Positions 1 through 9,094 of a DNA stretch of 64,000 nt are shown piece after piece. How positions within the stretch are numbered: the first letter of the stretch is position 1; every line of letters begins with the position of its first letter. This DNA comes from Bacillus sp. N1-1 (GTDB taxonomy: Bacteria > Bacillota > Bacilli > Bacillales > Guptibacillaceae). The position numbers and the translations under genes are program-made. Below the pieces are notes generated by a model. It ran no database searches and was not told where the DNA came from. It worked only from the letters and a program-made list of their open reading frames with translations. Location: positions 558,001 through 622,000 of the forward strand of contig NZ_CP046564.1 of the NCBI RefSeq assembly GCF_009818105.1. The letters run 5' to 3'.

Positions 1-1
1 T

Positions 2-1495
2 TCAACCCAAAAGTGGCCATTTGAGATGATGGCAGTCGCCATCATACTTCTGATTGTGATAGGTTTAGCTGAAAATTGGCTACTTGGTTTCGTGGCGGCG
101 GCTATTGTTATCGGTGGAGCAATCCTTATGACTTACACAACCAAGGCCTCTAAAGGCGGCTTGCAAGATGAGGCACTGATCCGTGAGAGAGAGTGGACTC
201 GACAAGCTGAACAAATAAAAGATCAAGTTGATCGCCTTAACCGCGCATACTTGAAGGCTGCAGAAAAAGTGGATCTTTGGGAAGCGGAGAGGTATCAACT
301 TGATAAGGATTTGGAGGAGTGGCGCGTACGTCATTCGTTTCCAAAAAATTTACCGTCTACATCATTGCTAGACGCATTTGACAGGGTAGTTTCAATCCAG
401 AAGCTGCAGACGGACCGCCATCAAAAGCAGAAGCAGATAGAGGAGCTTGACTCTCATTTAGCCTTGCTCGAAGATAGAATGAAGCGTTTATGTGACAAAG
501 TGAATTTACACTATCAAACGCCTGAAAATGCAATTCAACGCGTGCTCCAAAAAGCGGAAGAGCAAAGAGAAAGTTTGAAAAAAGTTGACATGGCGAAAAG
601 TAAATTAAAATCTCTTGAGGAGCAGTACGATGAGGTTTATGCAAAATTAAAAAGCTGTAATGAGGAAATAAAGGGTCTAATGCTGTTAGCAGAGACAGAA
701 GGCGAAGAGGCCTATCGAACAAAAGGAAAAGCTCATCAAGAAGCAAAAGAGCTGAACCGCCAGCTTACTACTCTTTCATCTCAGCTCGGTGAGAATGTCT
801 CTGTAAGGTTTGCAACCGTGGAAGAATTAGAGGATCAACGTCAACAAGTAGAGATGGAAGAAGCGTCTATTCTGGAAAAGCAGCAGACGCTTTACAAGCA
901 GATAGCTAGTGAGCAAGAAAAAATTCGTCTTTTAACAGAAGATGGCACGTATGATGAGCTGCTTTTGCAACGTCAGCAAAAGGAGGACGAGATTAACGCT
1001 TTTGGTCGAAGATGGGCCGTCATGAAAGTAGCATCTGACCTTCTATCTAAAGCAAAAGCAAGATATCAAGAAGAACGCCTGCCGGCAGTGATGAAGAAAG
1101 CGGAAGAATACTTTAAGACCATTACAGATTATCGTTACACCGCTATTTATCCACCTCTAGAAGGTGAACCTTTTCGAGTTGTTCATAAGAGCGGACGAGC
1201 GTACAAGCCATCTGAATTAAGTAGGGGAACAGCTGAGCAATTATATTTATGTATAAGACTCGCACTTGCTTCTATATCTACAATAGAAATGCCGATTTTT
1301 CTTGATGACATCTTTGTGAATTTTGATGAAAAACGGACGAATCTTGCGAAAGCATTTATTAAGAAGTTTTCTAAAGAACATCAAGTGATTTTATTAACAT
1401 GCCATACAGCTACAACAGTTGGGATAAATGACAAGATGCATGTACTTAAACGTTCATCTGATAGGATAAATAAAAAAGACCATTTAATGAGGTGA
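2..1495 (+). CDS. yhaN: YhaN-like SMC/SbcC-type AAA ATPase, C-terminal part (5' truncated by window edge)
   Basis: The reading frame is open to the left window edge with no stop, so only the C-terminal half or so of a protein of roughly 960 residues is present. It begins with two adjacent hydrophobic segments (within about the first 50 residues), as in the middle of B. subtilis YhaN. A long coiled-coil region follows, then a C-terminal ABC/SMC ATPase lobe. That lobe has a signature-like ELSRGTAEQLYL stretch and a Walker B/D-loop FLDDIFVNFD. YhaN is encoded with the SbcD-like nuclease YhaO and is thought to be an SbcCD-like, membrane-associated DNA-processing protein; that role is family knowledge. 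The gene ends 4 bases before the next start codon, so the downstream response regulator is probably co-transcribed. Confidence 0.85.
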   Translation, partial: STQKWPFEMMAVAIILLIVIGLAENWLLGFVAAAIVIGGAILMTYTTKASKGGLQDEALIREREWTRQAEQIKDQVDRLNRAYLKAAEKVDLWEAERYQLDKDLEEWRVRHSFPKNLPSTSLLDAFDRVVSIQKLQTDRHQKQKQIEELDSHLALLEDRMKRLCDKVNLHYQTPENAIQRVLQKAEEQRESLKKVDMAKSKLKSLEEQYDEVYAKLKSCNEEIKGLMLLAETEGEEAYRTKGKAHQEAKELNRQLTTLSSQLGENVSVRFATVEELEDQRQQVEMEEASILEKQQTLYKQIASEQEKIRLLTEDGTYDELLLQRQQKEDEINAFGRRWAVMKVASDLLSKAKARYQEERLPAVMKKAEEYFKTITDYRYTAIYPPLEGEPFRVVHKSGRAYKPSELSRGTAEQLYLCIRLALASISTIEMPIFLDDIFVNFDEKRTNLAKAFIKKFSKEHQVILLTCHTATTVGINDKMHVLKRSSDRINKKDHLMR

Positions 1496-1499
1496 TCTT

Positions 1500-2165
1500 A
1501 TGGAAGAAGTTTATAAAATACACTTAGTTGAAGATGAAGAGAATCTAGTCCAAATATTAAAAACGTATATGGAAAAGGAAGGATTTGTAGTTAAAACTTT
1601 TTTGAGTGGTGAAGAAGCGCTCGAAAGCATTCACGAATCCTGTCATCTTTGGATATTGGATATCATGCTTCCTGGAATTGATGGATATGAACTGTTAAAG
1701 AAAATTAAGGCAGAGGACGATGTGCCGGTTATCTTCATCTCAGCGAGGGATGAAGATCTTGATCGCATCGTTGGTCTTGAGTTAGGAAGTGATGATTATA
1801 TTGCAAAGCCATTCATGCCGAGAGAACTAATCATTCGCGCCAAAAAGCTATTAAAGCGAGTGTATCAGCAATCATCCCAAAAACGATTTGAAATTGTAGA
1901 ATATGAAATTGACCCTGTTTCAAGAAAAGTACTTGATCGAGGGGAGCCTGTTGAATTAACGACGAAAGAAATGGATTTAATTCTTTACTTAGTTGATCAT
2001 GTGAATCAAACATTGTCTAGAGAACAAATTCTTGTTCACGTTTGGGGAGACGATTATGTTGGGTCAGATCGCGCCGTTGATGATGTGATTAGACGTGTAC
2101 GAAAAAAAATGCCCCGAATGAATCTTGAGACGTCTTATGGACTTGGTTACCGGTTAATCACATGA
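1500..2165 (+). CDS. cssR: CssR-like response regulator (OmpR/PhoB family)
   Basis: This 221-residue protein has a receiver domain (acidic pair E11/D12, phospho-acceptor D54 in LWILDIMLPG, S81, K103 in AKPF) and a C-terminal winged-helix DNA-binding domain. The receiver closely resembles B. subtilis CssR as I remember it, for example VIFISARD followed by a LELGS.DYI.KPF.PRELII block. CssR responds to misfolded secreted proteins and turns on the quality-control proteases HtrA and HtrB. The start codon lies 4 bases after yhaN, and the 3' end overlaps the sensor kinase by four bases (ATGA), so the two are translationally coupled. B. subtilis has its cssRS next to htrB; here the pair is inserted between yhaN and yhaM, close to prsA. 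Confidence 0.85.
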   Translation: MEEVYKIHLVEDEENLVQILKTYMEKEGFVVKTFLSGEEALESIHESCHLWILDIMLPGIDGYELLKKIKAEDDVPVIFISARDEDLDRIVGLELGSDDYIAKPFMPRELIIRAKKLLKRVYQQSSQKRFEIVEYEIDPVSRKVLDRGEPVELTTKEMDLILYLVDHVNQTLSREQILVHVWGDDYVGSDRAVDDVIRRVRKKMPRMNLETSYGLGYRLIT

Positions 2166-3532
2166 TTCGCCTGAACTTAACGAAGCGGATTTGGCTCTCG
2201 TTTATGATTCTAGTACTGCTTGTGGGCGTCGTGATTGCGGTCATCTATCCTCTTTCTATTAAAGGAACGTTAACAGAAGAAACGTACCAGATTATTGAGA
2301 GTGAGCAGCAACGATATACGTTTCCAGATCAGGATGGTCCACTTCCACCTCAAACAGATCAAGATTTTATCGAACGGAGAGACGCTGAGCGGTCAGTTGG
2401 ACATACATTGATTACAAGGCTATATAGTGGCCCATTACAAGGAGACCCAATTCCAGATGAAGTTATTATTGAAATGCGTAAAAATGCTCTGGATCAGAAG
2501 AAAGATAAAGGGCGTTATGAACTCACGTATAATAACCAGGCATCACTGTTTTATGTAATATCCAAAGTTGATGTGAATGGACAAGAAGCGTACTTTATTT
2601 CTTATATGTGGGATACGTATCGCAATCAAATGATTGACCGCCTTTGGTGGAGGTTAATTATCATTTTACTCTTTGCTTTGTTTCTTAGTCTTTTTCCTGC
2701 AGCGTGGATTGCGCAATATTTGCGAAGACCTTTAACCGTGCTTGGGGAACGTTTTGAGCAAATCGCAAACCGCAATTGGAAGGAGCCGTTCAAATGGGAA
2801 GGTGATGAGGAGTTTCAGAAACTCTCCAATCAATTTGAATCAATGAGACAGAACTTAATGAGATATGATAAAGCGCAGAAAACATTTATCCAACATGCAT
2901 CTCATGAGTTGAAAACGCCGATTATGATCATTAAAAGCTATGCGCAGTCTATTAAAGATGGCGTCATGCCTGATTCACTCGATAATACGATGACGGTCAT
3001 TTTAAATGAGTCCGATCGCATGGAGCAGCGTGTAAAAGGGATGCTGACGTATATTAAGCTGGATTCAATCGATGAGCCTGAAGGAAATTGGGAAACATTT
3101 CGCTTTGGGGTACTTGCTGAAGAACTTCGTGAACGATTTATGTATCAGAGGGAAGATGTAACGTTTTCGATATCAGGAGAACAGATTGAATTGACGGCGA
3201 TACATGAACAAATGTTAACGGCTATGGACAACCTTGTTCAAAACGCGTTGCGCTATGCTAAAAGTGAGATTCACTTAAAGGCTCGTGAGGATGAAGGACG
3301 CATTATATTAGAAGTCTATAATGATGGTGAACAACTATCATTTCAAAAAGTAGAAAAAGATAGATTGTTTGAACCGTTTCAGAAAGGTGATAAAGGCCAA
3401 TTTGGTATCGGACTTGCGATCGTAAAAAAAATTGCGGAACGTCATAAAGGAATAGCAGAAGTAACCAATTTGGATCAGGGAGTTGTTTTTTCGATTATAA
3501 TGCCGAAGAAACAAAGCGAAAGGTCTGAGTAA
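2162..3532 (+). CDS. cssS: CssS-like membrane sensor histidine kinase
   Basis: This is a 456-residue kinase. One transmembrane helix lies near residues 10–30, an extracytoplasmic sensor loop of about 130 residues follows, and a second helix lies near 165–185. HAMP, HisKA (phospho-accepting H248 in QHASHELKTP) and HATPase domains come next, with an N-box DNLVQNALRYA and a G-box GQFGIGLAIVKK. Length and arrangement match B. subtilis CssS (about 451 residues), which senses secretion stress at the membrane–wall interface. It overlaps cssR by four bases. Substrate and target promoters cannot be read from the window. The identity rests on pairing with the more convincing CssR and on general similarity, so the system could also be a paralogue with another signal. 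Confidence 0.82.
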   Translation: MIRLNLTKRIWLSFMILVLLVGVVIAVIYPLSIKGTLTEETYQIIESEQQRYTFPDQDGPLPPQTDQDFIERRDAERSVGHTLITRLYSGPLQGDPIPDEVIIEMRKNALDQKKDKGRYELTYNNQASLFYVISKVDVNGQEAYFISYMWDTYRNQMIDRLWWRLIIILLFALFLSLFPAAWIAQYLRRPLTVLGERFEQIANRNWKEPFKWEGDEEFQKLSNQFESMRQNLMRYDKAQKTFIQHASHELKTPIMIIKSYAQSIKDGVMPDSLDNTMTVILNESDRMEQRVKGMLTYIKLDSIDEPEGNWETFRFGVLAEELRERFMYQREDVTFSISGEQIELTAIHEQMLTAMDNLVQNALRYAKSEIHLKAREDEGRIILEVYNDGEQLSFQKVEKDRLFEPFQKGDKGQFGIGLAIVKKIAERHKGIAEVTNLDQGVVFSIIMPKKQSERSE

Positions 3533-3580
3533 GGCGCTATGCTATACTAGATAAATACATTTTGACCCGGAGGTGGAAAG

Positions 3581-4552
3581 ATGAAGGAATTCAAGGGAAT
3601 CGGACATTACCGAGTAGGTGATCAAGTTGATCACTTCCTGCTAATTAAATCATCAGTGAAAGGCGTAGCAAGTAATGGAAAGCCTTTTCTTACATTAATT
3701 TTACAGGATAAATCAGGAGATATTGAGGCTAAGCTTTGGGACGCATCTTCTGACGATGAAGAGAGTTTTGATGCTCAACAAATTATTAAGGTGAAAGGTG
3801 ATGTGACAAGCTATCGTGGACGTAATCAACTAAAAATTAAAGCTATTCGCCTTGCAACAGATATGGACCAGGTGAAAGTAAGTGATTTTGTTGAATCAGC
3901 TCCACTTGAAGTGAATGAAATTATGGAGAAAATCACGCAGTATGTGTTTGAAATGCGTAATCCAAACATTCAGCGTATTACGCGTCATCTTGTGAAAAAA
4001 CATCAAAATGACTTTCTTACATTCCCGGCCGCAACAAAAAACCATCATGAGTTTGTGTCAGGATTATCTTATCATGTCGTTTCCATGCTTGATATTGCTA
4101 AGTCCCTATCTCAGTTATACCCTTCTCTTGATACAGATTTGCTTTATGGCGGAATTATCCTACATGATTTAGGAAAAGTCGTAGAGCTATCAGGATCAAT
4201 TGCAGCAAGTTATACGAATGAAGGGAAGTTACTTGGTCATATATCGATCATGGTGAATGAAATCGGTCAGGCAGCAAAGGATCTAGAAATTGAAGGTGAA
4301 GAAGTTATGCTTCTTCAACATCTGATCTTGAGTCACCATGGTAAAGCGGAGTGGGGTAGTCCAAAGCCTCCAATGATTCGGGAAGCAGAGATCTTGCATA
4401 TGATTGACAACATTGATGCGAAAATGAATATGCTTGATCGAGCTCTAAATAAAGTTGAGCCAGGTGAATTTACAGATCGCGTCTTTGCGCTTGATAATCG
4501 TTCATTTTATAAACCTAAGGTGATCCCTATTAGTGAAAATGTAAAAAAATAA
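3581..4552 (+). CDS. yhaM: 3'-5' exoribonuclease YhaM
   Basis: This 323-residue protein has an N-terminal OB-fold nucleic-acid-binding domain (about residues 10–90) and a C-terminal HD phosphohydrolase domain. The HD motif is visible as [11 protein letters not shown], with further metal-ligand histidines in [10 protein letters not shown]. YhaM is a Mn-dependent 3'-5' exoribonuclease that trims mRNA 3' ends; B. subtilis YhaM is 314 residues. A strong ribosome binding site (GGAGGTGG) precedes the ATG. The 48-base gap after cssS contains a TATACT-like box, so a local promoter is possible. A hairpin with a T-run follows the gene. Confidence 0.93.
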   Translation: MKEFKGIGHYRVGDQVDHFLLIKSSVKGVASNGKPFLTLILQDKSGDIEAKLWDASSDDEESFDAQQIIKVKGDVTSYRGRNQLKIKAIRLATDMDQVKVSDFVESAPLEVNEIMEKITQYVFEMRNPNIQRITRHLVKKHQNDFLTFPAATKNHHEFVSGLSYHVVSMLDIAKSLSQLYPSLDTDLLYGGIILHDLGKVVELSGSIAASYTNEGKLLGHISIMVNEIGQAAKDLEIEGEEVMLLQHLILSHHGKAEWGSPKPPMIREAEILHMIDNIDAKMNMLDRALNKVEPGEFTDRVFALDNRSFYKPKVIPISENVKK

Positions 4553-4566
4553 AGTAAGGTAACAGA

Positions 4567-4602
4567 AGGGAAATGCGTTCTTTGAGCCATTTCTCTTTTT
4601 TC
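4567..4602 (+). terminator. Likely intrinsic terminator after yhaM
   Basis: A 9-base stem (4567–4575 with 4588–4596, one G·U pair) is followed by a T-rich tail. It separates yhaM from the MFS gene. Confidence 0.55.
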
Positions 4603-4624
4603 TGAGAAAAAGGAAGACCGGGGG

Positions 4625-5905
4625 ATGGACATGAAAATAAAGGATTGGGATCGGAATTTAAAGATTAGACTATTTGGAGAGGGCATGATGAACATTCTTT
4701 TTTGGATGTTCTTCCCCTTCATGGCAATTTATTTTTCGGATTCATTTGGGAAAGGAATGGCAGGTCTCTTACTAGTTTTGTCTCAGGTTGTTGCAGTTAT
4801 CGCTAATTTAATTGGTGGGTATTGTGCGGATCAATATGGAAGAAAGCAAATGATGTTTCTTTCTGCTCTAGGGCAGGGAGTAACATTTATTGCGTTTGCG
4901 TTTGCTAATTCTCCATGGCTTAGTTCCCCAATGCTAACGTTTGTAAGCTTTTCTGTTCTTGGCATCTTCGGCTCATTGTACTGGCCGGCTAGTCATGCCA
5001 TGGTTGCAGATGTTGTGGAAGAAAAAGACCGGAATACAGTCTTTGCTGTCTTCTATACGGCACTCAATATTTCAGTTGTCGTCGGGCCAATTCTAGGCGG
5101 ACTTTTCTTCTTTCAGCATCGATTTGGTTTACTATTAATTGCTGCTGCCGTCAGCTTCTCTCTGGCAGTATTAATTTCCATCTTTATTCGTGAGACAGCT
5201 CCAGAAAAGAGACAAAATAGTCTCGTTACAGATTCTTCTACGAAATGGACAAAGTTTCTTTGGACTCAGCTTCAAGACTATCGAGTGATTGGGAATGACA
5301 AAGTTTTTCTGTTATTTATTTTGGCTGGCGTCCTAGTTGCTCAGACATTTATGCAACTTGATTTATTAATCGCAGTTTATTTAAGCGAAAAAGTGCCAGA
5401 GCAAGCTGTTTTTACGTTCTTAGATACTGCGATCAGAGCAGATGGTAATCAGATATTTAGTTGGCTCATATCAGAAAATGGCTTACTTGTTGCGCTGTTA
5501 ACCGTTTATATGACAACTAAAATGAATCAATTTAAAGAGAGAAATGTTTTTATTGTTTCTTGTTTGATCTATGCGCTAAGTATGATCATATTTGGAAACG
5601 TCACTTCTATATGGCTTCTTGCTATTGCTATGTTTATTTTTACAATGGGAGAACTTATGGTTGTTGGAATTCAAGAAGGATTTGTTTCGCGTCTAGCTCC
5701 AGAGCATATGCGTGGGCAATATTTTGCAGCTGCAAGTCTTCGTTTTACAATCGGTAGAACGGTCGCACCAGTAGCCATACCACTTACAGCCCTAATAGGA
5801 TTTCAATGGACGTTTTACTTGATAAGTTTTCTTGCAGTGAGTGCTGCTGTCATCTATTTTGTGATGTTTAACATGAGTGAGAAACAGGGAGTCAACCATT
5901 CATAA
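4625..5905 (+). CDS. MFS transporter, MdtG-like drug/proton antiporter type
   Basis: This 426-residue integral membrane protein has about 12 hydrophobic segments. The MFS loop 2–3 signature appears as GGYCADQYGRKQMMF, around residues 62–76. A longer hydrophilic linker near residues 190–215 separates the two halves. Such proteins usually export drugs or small metabolites by proton exchange; the substrate cannot be inferred. The ATG at 4625 has AGGAAG eight bases upstream; a second ATG six bases later is an alternative start. The gene lies alone between a terminator and yhaL, and a transporter at this place is not part of the B. subtilis order that I recall. Confidence 0.85.
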   Translation: MDMKIKDWDRNLKIRLFGEGMMNILFWMFFPFMAIYFSDSFGKGMAGLLLVLSQVVAVIANLIGGYCADQYGRKQMMFLSALGQGVTFIAFAFANSPWLSSPMLTFVSFSVLGIFGSLYWPASHAMVADVVEEKDRNTVFAVFYTALNISVVVGPILGGLFFFQHRFGLLLIAAAVSFSLAVLISIFIRETAPEKRQNSLVTDSSTKWTKFLWTQLQDYRVIGNDKVFLLFILAGVLVAQTFMQLDLLIAVYLSEKVPEQAVFTFLDTAIRADGNQIFSWLISENGLLVALLTVYMTTKMNQFKERNVFIVSCLIYALSMIIFGNVTSIWLLAIAMFIFTMGELMVVGIQEGFVSRLAPEHMRGQYFAAASLRFTIGRTVAPVAIPLTALIGFQWTFYLISFLAVSAAVIYFVMFNMSEKQGVNHS

Positions 5906-5990
5906 CTCTTCTTACTGGTATAATTCATTCCTTTTGCACATAAAGTGTAGTAATTGAAGAAGCTTGTACGAAAGAAAGGAAGTGCTTTGG

Positions 5991-6266
5991 ATGAGGAAAG
6001 GCGTTCTCATACTTCTAGGTTTCTTATTCATTTTAAGTTTGTTTCAACTTACAGAGATATCGGCCACTTTATCAGGCGTACTCTCTCAATTTCCATGGTG
6101 GATTTATTTTGTACTAGCCGGTATTGTTTACAGTGGTTATAAGACAATGCAATTAACAGCTGAAGAGAGAAAAGTTGATCAGATTCATATTGAAGAAGAA
6201 GGTAGAGTGTACGTGGAGAGAATGGAGGAAGAACGCGAACGTAGGAAACAGCGAATACCGGAATAG
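5991..6266 (+). CDS. yhaL: Sporulation protein YhaL family, small membrane-anchored protein
   Basis: This 91-residue protein has two hydrophobic stretches (residues about 3–20 and 33–52, the latter containing FPWWIYFVLAGIVYSGY) and a charged C-terminal tail rich in Glu and Arg. The PWW.Y…AGI..SGY pattern and the ERM…ERERR tail match the YhaL family, which is linked to sporulation but has no defined biochemical activity. An upstream in-frame ATG at 5964 exists, but AAAGGA lies nine bases before 5991, so that start is preferred. The gene is convergent with prsA, as in B. subtilis, and the two share a terminator. Confidence 0.85.
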   Translation: MRKGVLILLGFLFILSLFQLTEISATLSGVLSQFPWWIYFVLAGIVYSGYKTMQLTAEERKVDQIHIEEEGRVYVERMEEERERRKQRIPE

Positions 6267-6274
6267 GTACGATA

Positions 6275-6309
6275 AAAAAGACGAAAGGGCTCAGCCCTTT
6301 CGTCTTTTT
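6275..6309. terminator. Bidirectional terminator between yhaL and prsA
   Basis: A near-perfect stem (6275–6290 with 6294–6309) has a 3-base loop, with A-tracts and T-tracts on either side. It can end transcription of both convergent genes. Confidence 0.9.
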
Positions 6310-6313
6310 ATCA

Positions 6314-7228
6314 TTATTCTTCTGATTGAGCCTTGTCAGACTCTTCAGTTTCAGTGTTTTCTTTCGGCTCCTCTGTTTTGAAGAGATCTTCAAACTGATC
6401 ATCTTTTACTTTAATATCAGATTCTTTGATTAGCTCATCAATGACTGTTGGAACGTCTTTTGCATTTTGTAGCATATACTGTTCTTCAACTTGATCTTTT
6501 GCATCTTCAAATGACATGACTGTTTTCTTCTTTAGCTTAATAATGTGATAGCCAAATTGTGATTGAACGATGTCACTTACTTCGCCTTCTTTTAATGCAA
6601 AGGCAGCTTCTTCAAACTCTGCAACCATGTCGCCTTGTTTGAATACGCCAAGATCACCGCCATTTTCAGCTGATCCATCTTTTGAATATTCTTTTGCAAG
6701 TTCAGCAAAATCTCCGCCGTCTTCTAATTTCTTTTGCACTTCTTTCGCTGTTTCTTCATCGTCAACTAGAATGTGGCTTGCTTCTAGTTCTGTGAAGAGA
6801 TTCTTGTTTTCTTCATAGAACTCTTTAAGCTTCTCGTCCGTCACCTCTACACCGTCGGTCGCCGCTTTTTGAGCAAGAAGTTGCTTTCGTACATCAACTT
6901 TAAACTGCTCAATATCCTGGTATCCATTTGATTGAAGGGCTTGTTCAAGTTGCTCATCTGTTTCAAAATTTTCTTTAATCTTATCGAGTTCTTTCTCAAC
7001 TTCTTTATCAGAAACATCGTATTTATCTTCTAGAATTTTCGTTTGGACAAGATCGCTTAGTACCGATTCACCAGCTTGATCTTTTAATGCTTGATAAAAT
7101 TCTTCCTGTGTAACATTTCCAGCGCTTGTTTCAACGACAGCTTCTGAATTATCTCCTGAATCATTGCTGCAAGCGGATATCGCAAGTAAAGCGATTAAAG
7201 CAGAAAGCATAATGAACATTTTTTTCAT
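6314..7228 (-). CDS. prsA: Peptidyl-prolyl cis-trans isomerase PrsA, extracellular foldase lipoprotein
   Basis: The product has 304 residues from this ATG. A lipoprotein signal peptide ends in the lipobox AISAC with lipidated Cys20. A SurA-like N-terminal helical domain comes next, then a parvulin domain (ASHILVDDEE … FGYHIIKL, about residues 145–235), and an acidic tail rich in Glu and Thr. PrsA folds exported proteins on the outer face of the membrane and is essential in B. subtilis. A TTG codon immediately upstream (7231) is an alternative start; AGGAG lies 8 bases from the TTG and 11 from the ATG. The acidic C-terminal extension makes it slightly longer than the 292-residue B. subtilis protein. 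The nearby CssRS-like pair suggests a secretion quality-control neighbourhood. Confidence 0.95.
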   Translation of the reverse strand: MKKMFIMLSALIALLAISACSNDSGDNSEAVVETSAGNVTQEEFYQALKDQAGESVLSDLVQTKILEDKYDVSDKEVEKELDKIKENFETDEQLEQALQSNGYQDIEQFKVDVRKQLLAQKAATDGVEVTDEKLKEFYEENKNLFTELEASHILVDDEETAKEVQKKLEDGGDFAELAKEYSKDGSAENGGDLGVFKQGDMVAEFEEAAFALKEGEVSDIVQSQFGYHIIKLKKKTVMSFEDAKDQVEEQYMLQNAKDVPTVIDELIKESDIKVKDDQFEDLFKTEEPKENTETEESDKAQSEE

Positions 7229-7444
7229 CAAGTATACACTCCTAAAGGGTTAGTTAAATTTAACAATATTGTGATACAGTTAATACTATAGCATAGAAAG
7301 ATATGTGAAGTTAAATTGAATTGGAAATATGAGAAAAATTACACAAAACAGCCAGGTTCTGTGTGAAATTGGTATAATTAAATTCAGGGAAACCTCTTCT
7401 TTTTTTTTGAACGGCAATAGTCGAGCAGACGAAGCAGGCGAAAC

Positions 7445-7477
7445 AAAAAAGATGAGGCTCATCGCCTCATCTTTTTT
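7445..7477. terminator. Strong intrinsic terminator in the prsA upstream gap
   Basis: A stem of 8 GC-containing pairs extended by A/T pairs (7445–7458 with 7464–7477) has a 5-base loop. On the minus strand it lies just downstream of the small membrane-protein gene ending at 7508. The rest of the gap 7229–7507 holds the prsA promoter region; I see no further gene. Confidence 0.85.
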
Positions 7478-7507
7478 GAGTATGCATGCAGATACGTTCG
7501 TTGTATC

Positions 7508-7696
7508 CTAAGTGAATAAAACTTCTACATAGGAAGAAATAAGCAAAATCGTGATAAGAACGTTAATGGTTCTAAATACATTTGGCTGTTTTTCTTCAGG
7601 AATATTTTTTTTCAAGCACAGAGCATTTGTCATAGAGTTAAATGTAACTAGAATGAAAGTCGCAAATAGGATGAAGAATAATCCAATAATGGTCAT
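7508..7696 (-). CDS. Small two-helix membrane protein, unknown
   Basis: This 62-residue protein has two hydrophobic helices (about residues 1–22 and 42–60) joined by a polar loop that includes a KKN..EE stretch. The frame stays open further upstream, but GGGAGGT lies six bases before the ATG at 7696, which makes this start convincing. A terminator follows directly. I do not recognise the family; topology alone suggests a small inner-membrane protein. It occupies the place of short yha genes in B. subtilis, but I cannot assign it to one. Confidence 0.65.
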   Translation of the reverse strand: MTIIGLFFILFATFILVTFNSMTNALCLKKNIPEEKQPNVFRTINVLITILLISSYVEVLFT

Positions 7697-7813
7697 GTAA
7701 GAACCTCCCAGAGTCCATTTCGTTAATTCGAAGAAATATATAACGGTTTTCTTTAACTTATCTTTCAATCCGTAGTATCATGGAAAATATTCGTCCCATA
7801 AGGAGCTGTTCAA

Positions 7814-8410
7814 ATGTTTAAAAACCGATGGAAGACGGCCTTTATCATTCTCTTAGCTGCTGTCGTCCTCATTTTTGCAGGAGTAGTAGGATTCTATCAA
7901 TACTATTTTCCTGAAAGTGAGATTGCCAAACTCTCAAATGAGAAAAATACAGAAGAACCTTTTGAAACGACATTTTCGATTCAGATGAAAAAAGATGAAT
8001 TGAATGAAATCATTAATCAAGAACTTGAAAAGTACAGTGAGAAACAAAAGAATATTGGATATAGTGTCAATCTCGATGAGCTGGCAACTTTTCAAGGATA
8101 CGTAACGATTTTTGATCGGAAAGTGGACTTTTTTCTTAAATTCGAGCCTCAGGTACAGCCAAATGGTGACCTTTTATTAAAAGAAAAATCTTTTCAGATT
8201 GGTCTGCTTGAACTTCCAAGTGATAAAGTTCTTTCCTTTATAAAAAAGCAGGCATCATTGCCGCCTGAAATAACAATTGATTCTGATGAAGGGACAATTT
8301 ATATGGCTGTAAGCGAATTAGAATTGAAGAATGATATGAAGCTTAGGGCGAAATCATTCGACCTTCCTAATGATGAAATTGTTTTCGATGCCTACTATCC
8401 TATTAATTAG
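7814..8410 (+). CDS. YpmS-like protein, DUF2140 family
   Basis: This 198-residue protein has one N-terminal transmembrane helix (about residues 8–28) followed by an extracytoplasmic beta-rich domain. Size, topology and the FSIQMKKDELNEIINQEL start of the soluble domain fit the DUF2140/YpmS family. The function of the family is unknown. AAGGAG lies seven bases before the ATG. In B. subtilis ypmS is elsewhere on the chromosome, so this copy is either a paralogue or a rearranged gene. It is transcribed alone, divergently from the small membrane-protein gene. Confidence 0.75.
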   Translation: MFKNRWKTAFIILLAAVVLIFAGVVGFYQYYFPESEIAKLSNEKNTEEPFETTFSIQMKKDELNEIINQELEKYSEKQKNIGYSVNLDELATFQGYVTIFDRKVDFFLKFEPQVQPNGDLLLKEKSFQIGLLELPSDKVLSFIKKQASLPPEITIDSDEGTIYMAVSELELKNDMKLRAKSFDLPNDEIVFDAYYPIN

Positions 8411-8480
8411 CATGTTGTCCTAACATTATTATGAAGGAAGTCTTATGAGAATTCAATACTGCTGACTGCAAGACAATAGT

Positions 8481-8519
8481 AAAAGAACAGAGCGCTAAGT
8501 TTTAGCGCTCTGTTCTTTT
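8481..8519. terminator. Bidirectional terminator
   Basis: A perfect 18-base inverted repeat (8481–8498 with 8502–8519) has a 3-base loop and T-runs in both directions. It lies between the convergent DUF2140 and DUF3267 genes. Confidence 0.93.
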
Positions 8520-8548
8520 AGGATTTCTTCTTACTTTTTTACTGTAAG

Positions 8549-9094
8549 TTAAGAAGCTCGTTTAATAAGGATATGGAAACCTTCACTGCGGTCTTCTACA
8601 TATGCATTCTTTGGTGCGCGAAGCACTTGAGAGGCATACAGAAAGTCGCTAAAGCTAAAACCAAGGTTAATCGCAGCCAGAATTGAGAAAAACGATACAT
8701 AGGCTGGCAAATAAACTGATGCAACGATCGCAGCAGTCGTAATCGTAACGGCTGGTGCAAGAGCTGCAATTAAGAAAAGATTTCTTGAAATTGGACTGCA
8801 CGTTTCACAGCGCATCATCGGTAGAAGGACAAATCCTTTTTCTAATTTCATCGTTGCTTTTAAGCCGGCTAATGTTAAAGGAAGCCAGTGGATCAACTTA
8901 TGAATAGGAAAAAGGACAGCCAGGGAACCGAGAAACGGTAGTATCGGTACAATCGCATGTTTTGTTGTCGGATATAACATACTGAAGACGAGATAAAATG
9001 CAATAAAGTATAATAGTGTTAACAGCATCGAGAAAATAGTTAATCGATGTGTTCCGAATTCACGATTTAGGTAAATCGATTTCCAACAATTCAT
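8549..9094 (-). CDS. DUF3267-family membrane protein
   Basis: This 181-residue protein has four likely transmembrane helices. The second is followed by LFPIHKLIHWLPL. DUF3267 proteins resemble membrane metalloproteases and often have an HE..H-type motif in this place. Here the Glu is replaced by Lys (HKLIH), so proteolysis is doubtful unless another residue substitutes. The start has AGGTG six bases upstream and replaces a longer GTG start. In position it corresponds to one of the B. subtilis genes between prsA and yhaI. It is divergent from yhaI. Confidence 0.7.
   Translation of the reverse strand: MNCWKSIYLNREFGTHRLTIFSMLLTLLYFIAFYLVFSMLYPTTKHAIVPILPFLGSLAVLFPIHKLIHWLPLTLAGLKATMKLEKGFVLLPMMRCETCSPISRNLFLIAALAPAVTITTAAIVASVYLPAYVSFFSILAAINLGFSFSDFLYASQVLRAPKNAYVEDRSEGFHILIKRAS

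Noticed and set aside
7329..7511. 60-codon plus-strand frame upstream of the small membrane-protein gene
   Set aside because: It runs through the strong terminator hairpin at 7445–7477, and no ribosome binding site precedes it.
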